From Actinoplanes philippinensis (GTDB lineage: Bacteria > Actinomycetota > Actinomycetes > Mycobacteriales > Micromonosporaceae), in the NCBI RefSeq assembly GCF_900113015.1, contig NZ_FONV01000014.1:124001-188000 (forward strand): a stretch of 64,000 nt of DNA. The letters run 5' to 3'. Below the pieces are notes generated by a model, which had not been told where the DNA came from, made no database searches, and was given only the letters and a program-made list of their open reading frames with translations. Every line of letters begins with the position of its first letter. The first letter of the stretch is position 1. Below, piece after piece: positions 34,190-42,054 of this stretch. The translations under genes and the position numbers were made by a program.

Positions 34190-34218
34190 AACGTAAATCG
34201 ACGTTCTTCCGTAGTCAA
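34190..34218 (-). promoter_or_regulatory. Putative promoter of the esterase gene
   Basis: On the minus strand, TTGACT (34218-34213), a 17-bp spacer and TACGTT (34195-34190). The expected start of transcription is near 34183, 17 nt before the operator. Confidence 0.55.
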
Positions 34219-34221
34219 CCA

Positions 34222-34251
34222 TTGACCGACGTCGGTGTGTGTGCCTAGCGT
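34222..34251 (+). promoter_or_regulatory. Putative promoter of the xylanase gene
   Basis: TTGACC (34222-34227), an 18-bp spacer and TAGCGT (34246-34251). The expected start of transcription is near 34258, 17 nt before the operator. The two divergent -35 boxes form the palindrome GTCAA-CCA-TTGAC. Confidence 0.55.
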
Positions 34252-34274
34252 TGCGCCCTGACACCGAAACATCA

Positions 34275-34287
34275 CCGAAACTTTCGG
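34275..34287 (+). promoter_or_regulatory. CGAAACTTTCG operator of the xylanase gene
   Basis: CCGAAACTTTCGG overlaps the first bases of the xylanase ribosome-binding site (GGGAGG 34286-34291). A half site CCGAAAC precedes it at 34264-34270. A bound repressor would block both transcription and access to the gene start. Confidence 0.78.
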
Positions 34288-34296
34288 GAGGATGGG

Positions 34297-35346
34297 ATGG
34301 CTACCCGACGTAACGTCCTGGCCGTCGTCGCGCTGGCGCTGGCCACCGTCGTGAGCGGTGCCGCACCGGCCGTCGCCGGCGCGGACACCGACACCCTGCG
34401 CGCCGCGGCCCGTGGCAGCGGCGTCCGCATCGGCACCGCTGTCGACATGTCGGCGCTCGCCTCGGACGCCGACTACCGGGCCATCGTGGCGAGCCAGTTC
34501 GACTCGGTCACCGCCGAGAACGTGATGAAGTGGGAGGCGATCGAACCGGAACGGGGCCGCTACGACTGGGCCGCCGCCGACCGTCTCGTCGACTTCGCCC
34601 GCGCCAACGGGCAGGTCGTCCGCGGGCACACCCTCGTCTGGCACAACCAGAACCCGGCCTGGCTCACCGAGGACGCCTTCACCCCGGCGGAGCTGCGGCA
34701 GATCCTCCGCGACCACATCAAGACGCAGGTCCGCCACTTCAAGGGCCGCGTCTACCAGTGGGACGTGGTGAACGAGGTCTTCAACGACGACGGCACGCTG
34801 CGCGACACGATCTGGCTGCGGGCCCTCGGACCCGGCTACATCGCCGACGCGTTCCGCTGGGCGCACGAGGCCGACCCGAAGGCGAAGCTCTACCTCAACG
34901 ACTACAACAACGAGGGCGTCAACGCGAAGAGCGACGCCTACTACGCCCTCGCGAAGCAGCTGCGGTCGCAGGGCGTGCCGATCCACGGGTACGGCATGCA
35001 GGGACACCTCGGCGTCCAGTACGGCTTCCCGGGCACCGTCTTCGACAACGTGCGCCGCTTCGACGCACTCGGGGTGCAGACCGCCTTCACCGAGGTCGAC
35101 GTGCGCATGATCCTCCCCGTCGACCCGACGAAAGAGCAGGCCCAGGCGTACGGGTTCAGCACACTCCTGCAGGCCTGCCTGCTCGCCCGGCACTGCGTGT
35201 CCTACACCGTCTGGGGCTTCACCGACCGGTACTCGTGGGTCCCCGGAGTGTTCGAGGGGCAGGGGTCGGCCACCCCGTACACCGAAAGTCTCCAGCCCAA
35301 GCCCGCCTATCAGGCCATCCGGAACACCTTCCTGCTCGCCCGCTGA
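34297..35346 (+). CDS. Secreted GH10 endo-1,4-beta-xylanase
   Basis: A 349-residue enzyme. The signal peptide (MATRRNVLAVVALALATVVS through AVAGA) is followed by one GH10 catalytic domain. The acid/base Glu160 is in WDVVNE, the nucleophile Glu266 is in TEVDVRM, and the substrate-binding segments TAENVMKWE and HTLVWHNQNPAW are intact. No carbohydrate-binding module is attached. It cleaves xylan outside the cell. The start is ATG at 34297 with GGGAGG 5 nt upstream. It is divergent from the SGNH esterase. Confidence 0.96.
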   Translation: MATRRNVLAVVALALATVVSGAAPAVAGADTDTLRAAARGSGVRIGTAVDMSALASDADYRAIVASQFDSVTAENVMKWEAIEPERGRYDWAAADRLVDFARANGQVVRGHTLVWHNQNPAWLTEDAFTPAELRQILRDHIKTQVRHFKGRVYQWDVVNEVFNDDGTLRDTIWLRALGPGYIADAFRWAHEADPKAKLYLNDYNNEGVNAKSDAYYALAKQLRSQGVPIHGYGMQGHLGVQYGFPGTVFDNVRRFDALGVQTAFTEVDVRMILPVDPTKEQAQAYGFSTLLQACLLARHCVSYTVWGFTDRYSWVPGVFEGQGSATPYTESLQPKPAYQAIRNTFLLAR

Positions 35347-35348
35347 CC

Positions 35349-35392
35349 GCGTCGCGGTCGTGCCGGCCCGTCCACCGGCACGACCGCGACGC
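35349..35392. terminator. Bidirectional terminator between the xylanase and holB
   Basis: A perfect 18-bp stem (35349-35366 with 35375-35392) with an 8-nt loop, between two converging genes. Confidence 0.85.
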
Positions 35393-35400
35393 TTAGCCGG

Positions 35401-36597
35401 TCACCCTCGCCAGAGGGTGACCATCATCGCCTCCAGGGCGACCTGTGGCTTCACGTTCTTGTCGATCGCCTCGCGGCAGGTAAGCACCGCTTCCAACCGG
35501 CGCAGGGTGCTCTCCGGCGACCACTTCTCCGCGGCCGCCGACGACACCGGCGCCAGGTCACCGTGCACCACCGGCACCGGGGCCCGCATCGAGGTGACCA
35601 GCACATCCCGGTAGAAACCGATCAGGTCCTGCAGAGCCCGGTCCAGCGCGTCCCGCTGGGCCCGGGTCGCCCGCAGCTTCTGATTGCGCTCCAGCTCCTT
35701 CAACTGCCCGGCCGCGCCCCGCATCGCGCCGGTCGCACCCCGGCCGGTGCCGCCCGCGCCGAGCGCCCGCTCCAGCGCCGCCCGCTCCGCGACGTCGAGC
35801 TCGGCCACCGCGTTGGCGGCCTCGGTCTTGGTCGCCGCCTCCAGTTTCGCCGCGACGTCGAAACAGGCCCCGATGCTGGTCAACCGGCGCGGCACCGAGA
35901 GCACCTCCTCCCGGCGGCCGCGAGCCTCCGGATCGGCGGCCAGCTGCCGGGCCCGCTCCACATCACCCTGCGAGGCCGCCGCCGCCCAGCTCGCCTGGTC
36001 GGGCGCCACCCCGAACCGCTGCACCAGGAAATCGGCGACCGCGGCCGACGGTGGCTGCCGCAGCGACACCAGACGGCAGCGGGACCGGATCGTCACCAGG
36101 ATGTCGTCCGGATGCACCGACGGCGTGCAGAGCAGGAAGACGGTCCGCGGAGACGGCTCCTCGATCGCCTTGAGCAGAGCGTTGCTGGCCCGCTCGTGCA
36201 GCCGGTCGGCGGCTTCGATGATCACCACCTGCCATCGGCCGCCGGTGGGCGCGCTGGCCGACCGCAGCACGACCGCCCGGGTCTCCTCGGTCTTGATGGT
36301 CAGACCCTCGGTCGTCACCACCTGCACGTCGGCATGTGTGCCGGCCAGCGTCGTGTGGCAGCCGTGGCACTCACCGCACCCGGCGCCGTCACGCTGACAC
36401 TGCAGCGCCGCCGCGAACACCCGCGCCGCGACCGTGCGCCGCGACCCCGGTGGGCCCGTGAAGATCCACGCGTGTGTCATGCCGCCACCGCCGGGCTCTC
36501 CCGCCACGATCCGGGCGGCGGCCGCGGCGGCCCGGCGCAGCGCGTCGACCGGCTCTTCCTGGCCCACCAGCTCGGAGAAGACGTCATGCGAAGTCAC
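35401..36597 (-). CDS. holB: DNA polymerase III delta' subunit
   Basis: A 398-residue clamp-loader AAA+ protein. The N-terminal P-loop region reads IFTGPPGSRRTVAARVFAA; the canonical Gly-Lys-Thr is changed to Arg-Arg-Thr, as is usual for the non-hydrolysing delta' subunit. A zinc site (CGECHGCHTTL) follows, and NALLKAIEEPSPRTVFLL with SRCRLVSLRQP are typical of the family. It works with DnaX and delta to load the sliding clamp. In actinobacteria it lies near tmk, as here. Confidence 0.94.
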   Translation of the reverse strand: MTSHDVFSELVGQEEPVDALRRAAAAAARIVAGEPGGGGMTHAWIFTGPPGSRRTVAARVFAAALQCQRDGAGCGECHGCHTTLAGTHADVQVVTTEGLTIKTEETRAVVLRSASAPTGGRWQVVIIEAADRLHERASNALLKAIEEPSPRTVFLLCTPSVHPDDILVTIRSRCRLVSLRQPPSAAVADFLVQRFGVAPDQASWAAAASQGDVERARQLAADPEARGRREEVLSVPRRLTSIGACFDVAAKLEAATKTEAANAVAELDVAERAALERALGAGGTGRGATGAMRGAAGQLKELERNQKLRATRAQRDALDRALQDLIGFYRDVLVTSMRAPVPVVHGDLAPVSSAAAEKWSPESTLRRLEAVLTCREAIDKNVKPQVALEAMMVTLWRG

Positions 36598-36706
36598 CCG
36601 ACGATGGTATTGCGGGCCCCTGACAGAAACCGCTCCCGGTTGGTGTTGATCACGCAGTGTAATCGCGATTCATCTTTGTGTGACGCTCGGTGGTGGTGTC
36701 GGAAGT

Positions 36707-36715
36707 TATCCACAG
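36707..36715 (+). promoter_or_regulatory. Single consensus DnaA-box-like nonamer
   Basis: TTATCCACA lies in the spacer between the divergent holB and YbaB-like genes. One isolated copy is weak evidence for function. Confidence 0.25.
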
Positions 36716-36808
36716 GGGACACTGCGGCCGTAGCGGGAGGGTGACCTGAGCGGGTACGGTCTCAACCCGGAACGCGACGGCGACATGACGCGCGGTGAGG
36801 AGCCATGA

Positions 36809-37135
36809 ATGGCCCGCGAGATCGACGAGGCGTGGATCGACGAGGCAATCGACCGATATCGGCACATCGAGGACCTGCGTGCCGAGTTCGAGAAGGCCGT
36901 CGCCATCCACACCGTGTCGGTGCACTCTCCGGACCAGTCCATCGAGGTGGTCGTGACCGCCGCGGGGGACATCGTGGACGTTCGCGTGCACGGTTCACTG
37001 CACCATCGTCAGCCGATCGAGTTCGCCCGTGAGATTCGATCCGTGGTGACCAGCGCGGCCAAGGCCGCCCGCTGGGCCAGGGAGAAACTGCACGGTGAGG
37101 TGTTCGGATCGTTCCGCACCCTGGAGGAGCACTGA
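36809..37135 (+). CDS. YbaB/EbfC-like protein
   Basis: A 108-residue protein. The central SVHSPDQSIEVVVTAAGDIVDVRVHG matches the beta-strand core of the YbaB/EbfC family, flanked by helices. In actinobacteria such proteins often accompany WXG100-like, ESX-associated genes rather than recR. That fits the next two genes. The start is ATG at 36809 with GAGGAG upstream; an overlapping ATG at 36805 is in another frame. Probably cytosolic and DNA- or chaperone-associated. The stop lies 1 nt before the next start. Confidence 0.75.
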   Translation: MAREIDEAWIDEAIDRYRHIEDLRAEFEKAVAIHTVSVHSPDQSIEVVVTAAGDIVDVRVHGSLHHRQPIEFAREIRSVVTSAAKAARWAREKLHGEVFGSFRTLEEH

Positions 37136-37136
37136 A

Positions 37137-37433
37137 GTGGACCGACTAGCCGACCAGATCGACCATGCCGCCGCGGCGCTGGCCATCATGGACAGTCGGG
37201 TGCCAGAGCTGCTGCCAGGCGCCGCAGACTTCGCCGCCGACGACGCCGGCCGCCCCGGCCGCATCGGCCGGGCCCTCTACGCCGGCTGGTCAGCGGCGCT
37301 GGCCGCCCGAGCGCGAGAGGCAGCCGACGCCTCCTCGAAACTGACCGAGATAGCCCAGTCGGTCCGAGCGGGCGCCAACGCCTACACCGAAACCGACGAC
37401 CTGGTCCAGCGCCGCTTCCAGCGAGGCCTCTGA
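37137..37433 (+). CDS. Small helical protein, likely type VII secretion-related
   Basis: A 98-residue alpha-helical protein (DRLADQIDHAAAALAIMDSR, AREAADASSKLTEIAQSVRA, ANAYTETDDLVQRRFQ). The size and the closing Tyr-x-x-x-Asp/Glu-like element AYTETDD resemble EspC/WXG100-type substrates of ESX systems. No ESX ATPase or membrane gene is in the window. The start is GTG at 37137 with GGAGG upstream. Confidence 0.6.
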   Translation: MDRLADQIDHAAAALAIMDSRVPELLPGAADFAADDAGRPGRIGRALYAGWSAALAARAREAADASSKLTEIAQSVRAGANAYTETDDLVQRRFQRGL

Positions 37434-37949
37434 TGCCTCCCAAGTCATCCACAGCCTCCCAGCGAGTTCTCCGGTGACCCGCCCGGCCCAGGCCGCCCAG
37501 TCCACCACTCGCCGATCCCGCCCCTCGCTCCACCGAAGCGGCCCCGTACCCACCAGGATTCCACCTCCCCTCGCGACCGCAGCCCGCCCTTCCGCCCCCC
37601 GGTCGTCGCTCCGGCTCGCACCCAGCGGCCCTTCCACGGCCTGGGCAGCGCCCGGACGCGTTGCTCGGTGCCGCCCGATCGCACGTGGCGCTCCAACCCT
37701 GGCCCTCGTCAGTCAACCCGCCCCAGCGACCAGCTCGGAATTTCCCTCGATGGTTCTCGGTGAGCCGGCTCGTGTCGTGACTTCGGCGGTGGCCTTTTCC
37801 TTCCTTCGTCCTGATCACCAGCCAGGGGGCCGGTCCGGGCTGCGGGCGGGCGAATCGGGTCGTAGCGCTGTTCTCCGTGGTCGCCGGGCGGGTTCGCTGA
37901 CGCGCTGTGCTGCCGCGGCGGGACCGTCTCGCCGTCGGCGAGGTCGATG
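37434..37949. other. Spacer without a supported gene
   Basis: About 510 bp between two WXG100-like genes. The longest plus-strand reading (from 37474) is Arg/Pro/Ser-rich with weak third-position bias and no recognisable domain. It may be a decayed gene or a leader. A TCATCCACAG motif lies near its left end. Confidence 0.4.
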
Positions 37950-38555
37950 ATGGATCGGCTCGACGAATTGCTGACCGCCGCCGGCCCTCTGCTCCAGCGG
38001 GTCGACGAGGTGCTCTCCGGAATCGGGGCACCCGGTGGGCACGGTGTCTGGCGGGAGCTGCGCCGGGTTCGCCTGCTTCCCGGAGACGCGGCCCGTGCGG
38101 TGGCAGCTCTGCGTCCCGCGGCGATTCGCGAGGCGGCACCCGAGCTGCGGGCCGACGCGCGGACCTATGCGGACCTGGCCGACGCGCTGCCACTGGCCAC
38201 CAGCTGGACCGGTGAAGCCGCGGAAGCCTACGAGAAGGCCCGTCGAAGCGCCGCCGAGCACCTCAACGGCGGCCCCGACAGCCTCGGCCATCGCATGTCG
38301 GCGACCGCAGACCTGGCCGACTCCCTCATCGGCTGGATGCTCGGTATCCGGGCCGACCTGGCCGCGGTCCTGACCGAGGTGATGATCTCCACCGAGGCGG
38401 TGGTCCTCACCGCCGGAGATCACCCACCGGCCGACCAAGCCGACGCGGCCGCCGCGATCGGTGCCCGTCTCCTACGAACCGTCGCCGACGGCTACGACGA
38501 GGCCGAAGACCTGTTGACCGGCTCCGCCGACCTGCAAAGTCCTCTGCACGTCTGA
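37950..38555 (+). CDS. WXG100-like helical protein
   Basis: A 201-residue alpha-helical protein. TSWTGEAAEAYEKA contains the W-x-G turn of the WXG100/ESAT-6 superfamily, with long helices on both sides, so it may be a larger ESX substrate or T7SS-associated protein. The start is ATG at 37950 with GAGG 6 nt upstream; another ATG directly precedes it. It lies in the same orientation as the YbaB-like and EspC-like genes, suggesting one functional cluster. Confidence 0.7.
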   Translation: MDRLDELLTAAGPLLQRVDEVLSGIGAPGGHGVWRELRRVRLLPGDAARAVAALRPAAIREAAPELRADARTYADLADALPLATSWTGEAAEAYEKARRSAAEHLNGGPDSLGHRMSATADLADSLIGWMLGIRADLAAVLTEVMISTEAVVLTAGDHPPADQADAAAAIGARLLRTVADGYDEAEDLLTGSADLQSPLHV

Positions 38556-38593
38556 CCGGACCCCGGACTCTCCGGAGGGCTTGGAGGTTGTGG

Positions 38594-40621
38594 TCAGGAG
38601 CGCTTGCGCCTGCGTGAGGACAGAACGATGGCGGCGGCTCCAGTAAAGATCATGACGAAGCCGGCGATCAGCAGGGACACCGTTCGCGGGCCGGTGACCG
38701 GGAGGGCGCTGGTGCGCCGGGCCGCACCGGACAAGGCGGGGCTCTGACCAGGCGTGACGGTGCTGCGCCGGGCCGCACCGGACGAGGCGAGGCTCTGACC
38801 AGGCGTGCCGCCTTGGCGCGTCGTAGCGCTTGGACCGGGCGTAGCGCCTTGGCGCGACGTAGCGCTCGGATCGGGCGTAGCGCCTTGGCTGGGCGTAGCG
38901 CCTTGGCTGGACGTAGCGCTACGACTCGATGTGCCGCTCTGCCCGGACGCACCGCCCTGATTCAGGGGGCCGCTTCGGCCGTTCGTGATGCCATGGCCGG
39001 GCGCGGCGTTCGGGCCGGTGCTCGTGCCCCAGCCTGGCGTGCCGCTGTGGCTGGCCGTGGTGCCGTGGCCGTTTGTGGCGCCCTGGCTGGGCGTGATGCC
39101 GCGGCTGGGCGTCGTGCCCTGGCCGGGTGTGGTGCCGTCGCCGGGCGTGGTGCTCCGGCCGGGAGTGCCGTTCTGGGTGGAGATGGCTAGGCCGGAGGTG
39201 TAGCCCTTGCCGGAGGTGTAGCCCTTGCCGGAGGTGTAGCCCTTGCCCGAGGTGTAGCCCTTGCCGGGGATGCCGGCCCGCGACGGGGTGTGGCCCGGGT
39301 GACCGGCCTGTTTGCCGGTGGGGGCTACCGCGGCTGCCTCCAGCATGCCGATGGCCACGTCGGCGACCACACCGGATGGTCCGGCCGGAGGCTGGCCGGC
39401 CGTGGTGTCCACATTGCGGGTCAGCGTCACTCGAACTGCTGTGGCCCGGGCCGCGACGGCGTTGTTCTTGGTGGCCTGACGGGCCTCGCCCAGAGCGATA
39501 CGCAGCGTGGAACCGGGGCCGGATGCCGGGGTGGTCTCGGGGGCCGCGGTCACCGGAAGGCCGGAAACCTGCGGGATCGGCAGGTCCCCGATCGGGCCCA
39601 GGCGTGGTGGCAGGGACTCGATCGGACGCATTTCCTCACTCAGCGTGACCTCAATATGGTCACCGGCAGTGTCGAGCCGGGTCTTCTTGCCGTTCTTGGT
39701 GCTCACCTCTACAACCGCCGGCTGATATTCGACTCTGCTCTGTCCGGTGGCGGTCATGCTGGCGCGGAGCTGCGGGGCCTGTAGGACGCGAAGCCGCACC
39801 TCGTTGTCGGCCAGGCTGATCCGGCCGGCGGTGATAGTCGCCGAACTGGCCGACTGTGCCGTGCCGCCACGGAGCCGGAGAGTGGTGCTGGTTCGGCTGG
39901 TGATCTTCTCCGGGATGCGTACCAGGGAAGCGCTCCCGCCTCCGGCGATCGTGAGCCGGCTGATCTCGGCCGATGCCGTCGAGGTGTCTCCGGCCGCCTT
40001 TTCGCAGGCCATGCCGTGTGCCCAGGTGGCCCGGGCGGTGAGGCGGCCGGCGCCGACCTGCATCGGGCCGAACTTCTTGGAACCGGTACGCCGGCTCGCT
40101 CCCTCGGGACCGACCGGGGGCGCCTGCTGAACGACCAGCTCGTTCCGCTCCTTGGAGCCGGTGACCTGCCCGTTCAGGATCCGTGCCGCGCCGGCCGAGT
40201 TCACCGGTCCGTTGGCGATCAGCACGGTCCGGACATCTCCGAGCCCGACCCCGCTGACGGTTGGATCCGTTCTACCGTCTCCCTGTCCGCTTTCGTTCGT
40301 CGAGTTCCGGCGGATCGGCTGGCTCGGCTCGGTCTCGCCGCCCACGTCAGCCTCGCCGGGTTTCCGGTCCGAGGCGGTGCCGGCTCCCGTCGTACCACCA
40401 GAAAGGGCCGGGCCGAGATCGAGCCGATTGACGCGCAGAAGCTCGGCCGAGGACTGGGCGGCATAGTTTTTCGGCCGGTCACATGTCCGGGACGCGAAAG
40501 CGGGCGCTGAAGCGGCCGGAGTGAAGGTGAACGGCGCGGCTGAAGCGGGTGTCGGGACGGTCAGCGTGCCCGCCAACCCGAGCGCTACGACACCGGTGGC
40601 TACCGAGCGGGCGGGAGTCAT
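38594..40621 (-). CDS. LPVTG cell-wall-anchored repeat protein
   Basis: A 675-residue surface protein. The signal peptide ends near PTPASAAPF. A globular N-terminal region (about 35-420) is followed by a Gly/Thr/Ser/Pro-rich repeat stalk (about 425-635) and a sortase signal: LPVTG, hydrophobic helix SLLIAGFVMIFTGAAAIVL and basic tail RRRKRS. The stalk includes four GKGYTS repeats and many G-x-T-P units. It should be attached to peptidoglycan by a sortase encoded elsewhere. The start is ATG at 40621 with AAAGGA upstream. The ligand or partner is unknown. Confidence 0.88.
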   Translation of the reverse strand: MTPARSVATGVVALGLAGTLTVPTPASAAPFTFTPAASAPAFASRTCDRPKNYAAQSSAELLRVNRLDLGPALSGGTTGAGTASDRKPGEADVGGETEPSQPIRRNSTNESGQGDGRTDPTVSGVGLGDVRTVLIANGPVNSAGAARILNGQVTGSKERNELVVQQAPPVGPEGASRRTGSKKFGPMQVGAGRLTARATWAHGMACEKAAGDTSTASAEISRLTIAGGGSASLVRIPEKITSRTSTTLRLRGGTAQSASSATITAGRISLADNEVRLRVLQAPQLRASMTATGQSRVEYQPAVVEVSTKNGKKTRLDTAGDHIEVTLSEEMRPIESLPPRLGPIGDLPIPQVSGLPVTAAPETTPASGPGSTLRIALGEARQATKNNAVAARATAVRVTLTRNVDTTAGQPPAGPSGVVADVAIGMLEAAAVAPTGKQAGHPGHTPSRAGIPGKGYTSGKGYTSGKGYTSGKGYTSGLAISTQNGTPGRSTTPGDGTTPGQGTTPSRGITPSQGATNGHGTTASHSGTPGWGTSTGPNAAPGHGITNGRSGPLNQGGASGQSGTSSRSATSSQGATPSQGATPDPSATSRQGATPGPSATTRQGGTPGQSLASSGAARRSTVTPGQSPALSGAARRTSALPVTGPRTVSLLIAGFVMIFTGAAAIVLSSRRRKRS
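39191..39262 (-). repeat. Four 18-bp tandem repeats in the LPVTG stalk
   Basis: Four consecutive copies of an 18-bp unit (39191, 39209, 39227 and 39245), the last with one substitution. They encode the hexapeptide GKGYTS and are probably prone to copy-number change. Confidence 0.9.
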
Positions 40622-40769
40622 GGCTGGTCCTTTCGAGGCGTCAACGCGTCTACGGGACTGGCCAACGAAGGTCGATTGGCCCGGTTGCGCGGCATCTATG
40701 CGACAACCCTCGCGGGTAGTTCAAATCCGGCATTTGGTGCGGCTTGCCAACCGTCGTAGGGTTGGTCGC

Positions 40770-41612
40770 ATGGGCATGCTGTGCGCGGTCAGCTTCAACC
40801 GGTACGGCCGCCTCTACTACCTCGATCCCGCCGGGTTCGCCCCGGCTGTCGGTGACCGTGTGCTGGTCCCGACCGATGACGGTCCCGAGGTGGCGGAGTG
40901 CGTCTGGGCGCCGCAATGGGTCGACGAGGACACCGACGGGTTCCCCAAGGTCGTCGGGCTCGCCGATGATCAGGACCTGCGCCGTGACGAGACCCTGCGT
41001 AAACGCAAGGCCGAGGCCAAGGTCGCCGCGAAGAAACTGATCAAGGCCCACGACCTGCCGATGAAGGTCGTCGCCGTCGACCATGTGCTCGACCAGCCGG
41101 GCAACGGCGGCGCGCGCACCACCATCTACTTCACGGCGCCGCACCGTGTCGACTTCCGATCACTGGTCCGTGACCTGGGCGCCACCCTGCACTGCCGGGT
41201 CGAGCTGCGGCAGCTCTCGGCGCGTGACTCGGCGCGGGTGCAGGGTGGCATCGGCTCGTGCGGGCGCGATCTGTGCTGCGCCACCTTCCTGACCGACTTC
41301 GAGCCGGTCACGATCCGTATGGCGAAGGACCAGGATCTCCCGCTCAATCCCCTGCGTATCTCCGGGGCCTGCGGGCGCCTGATGTGCTGCCTGAAGTATG
41401 AGCACCCGCTCTACCAGCAGTTCCAAGCGTCAGCGCCGGCCATCGGCACGCGCGTCACGACTCCGGAGGGTGACGGGCGAGTCGTGGCGCACAGTGTCCC
41501 CAAGGACTCCGTGGTGGTCCGGCTCGACGCCGACGGCTCCCGGTGCTCCTGCTCACGCGCCTCGGTGTGCGGGCCGCGGCAGGCGCACGACGAGCGGTAT
41601 CCGGAGGGCTGA
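40770..41612 (+). CDS. ricT: PSP1-domain protein (RicT/YaaT family)
   Basis: A 280-residue cytosolic protein. The PSP1 C-terminal domain carries IGSCGRDLCCATFL and SGACGRLMCCLKYEHPLY, the cysteine sets that bind iron-sulfur clusters in the Bacillus Ric complex. In Bacillus, RicT helps control RNA processing and developmental decisions. The link with holB and tmk is conserved in many Gram-positive bacteria and is seen here. The start is ATG at 40770. It is divergent from the LPVTG gene. Confidence 0.9.
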   Translation: MGMLCAVSFNRYGRLYYLDPAGFAPAVGDRVLVPTDDGPEVAECVWAPQWVDEDTDGFPKVVGLADDQDLRRDETLRKRKAEAKVAAKKLIKAHDLPMKVVAVDHVLDQPGNGGARTTIYFTAPHRVDFRSLVRDLGATLHCRVELRQLSARDSARVQGGIGSCGRDLCCATFLTDFEPVTIRMAKDQDLPLNPLRISGACGRLMCCLKYEHPLYQQFQASAPAIGTRVTTPEGDGRVVAHSVPKDSVVVRLDADGSRCSCSRASVCGPRQAHDERYPEG

Positions 41613-41621
41613 ACCGCCCGC

Positions 41622-41990
41622 TCAGGCGCGGTCGTGCAGGGTGATCCGATAGCCGTCCGGGTCGGCGAAGGTGAACGTCCGCCCGAAGGGGCCGTCGATC
41701 GGCGCCGAGACGATGGTGTGACCGTCGGCGACGAGGGCGTCGTGGCTGGCCTGGACGTCGGTGGCGTGGAGCCAGATCGCGGCCCCGATGCCCGGCTGCG
41801 CCACGGAGGCGAGATCGGTGCCGGGAACGATGTCGCGGAGCGCGAACGTGATCGGTTTCGTCTCGAAGACGACGGCGTGCGGAGGCCCGGCCGGCGAGCG
41901 GACGAGGCCGAGGTACTTCTCGTAGAACGCCTGCGAAACGTCGAGGTCACGTGCCTGCAGCGAGATGAAGTCGGGACCGGTGACGGGCAT
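41622..41990 (-). CDS. VOC-family (glyoxalase/bleomycin resistance-like) protein
   Basis: A 122-residue protein with the beta-alpha-beta-beta-beta layout of the VOC fold (DFISLQARDLDVSQAFYEKY through TFTFADPDGYRITLHD). Such proteins bind metals and either modify or sequester small molecules. The start is ATG at 41990 with GGAG upstream. It is divergent from a MarR regulator, and the spacer carries two copies of one operator, so it is probably induced by the MarR ligand. It is convergent with ricT, only 9 bp apart. Confidence 0.9.
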   Translation of the reverse strand: MPVTGPDFISLQARDLDVSQAFYEKYLGLVRSPAGPPHAVVFETKPITFALRDIVPGTDLASVAQPGIGAAIWLHATDVQASHDALVADGHTIVSAPIDGPFGRTFTFADPDGYRITLHDRA

Positions 41991-42010
41991 GGTGCTGCTC
42001 CTTATCTTCG

Positions 42011-42026
42011 TGTCAGCCAACTGACA
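42011..42026. promoter_or_regulatory. MarR-type operator, copy 1
   Basis: TGTCAG-CCAA-CTGACA, a perfect 6-bp inverted repeat with 4-nt spacer, 21 bp from the VOC gene start. Confidence 0.7.
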
Positions 42027-42038
42027 CGCATCACGGTA

Positions 42039-42054
42039 TGTCAGAATGCTGACA
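42039..42054. promoter_or_regulatory. MarR-type operator, copy 2
   Basis: TGTCAG-AATG-CTGACA, the same palindrome 28 bp from copy 1. Its last base is the A of the marR start codon, so binding would block expression of the regulator itself. Confidence 0.7.

Noticed and set aside
34147..35193. Upstream extension of the SGNH esterase frame through the xylanase locus
   Set aside because: The esterase starts at ATG 34146 with a ribosome-binding site and a signal peptide; the extension is antisense to the GH10 xylanase.
37474..37950. A 158-codon plus-strand frame between the WXG100-like genes
   Set aside because: Weak codon bias, Arg/Pro/Ser-rich and no domain, although a decayed gene cannot be excluded.
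38594..40621. CRISPR-like array in the repeat-rich region
   Set aside because: The 18-bp repeats are contiguous, lie in frame within a coding gene and have no spacers. I found no CRISPR array anywhere in the window.
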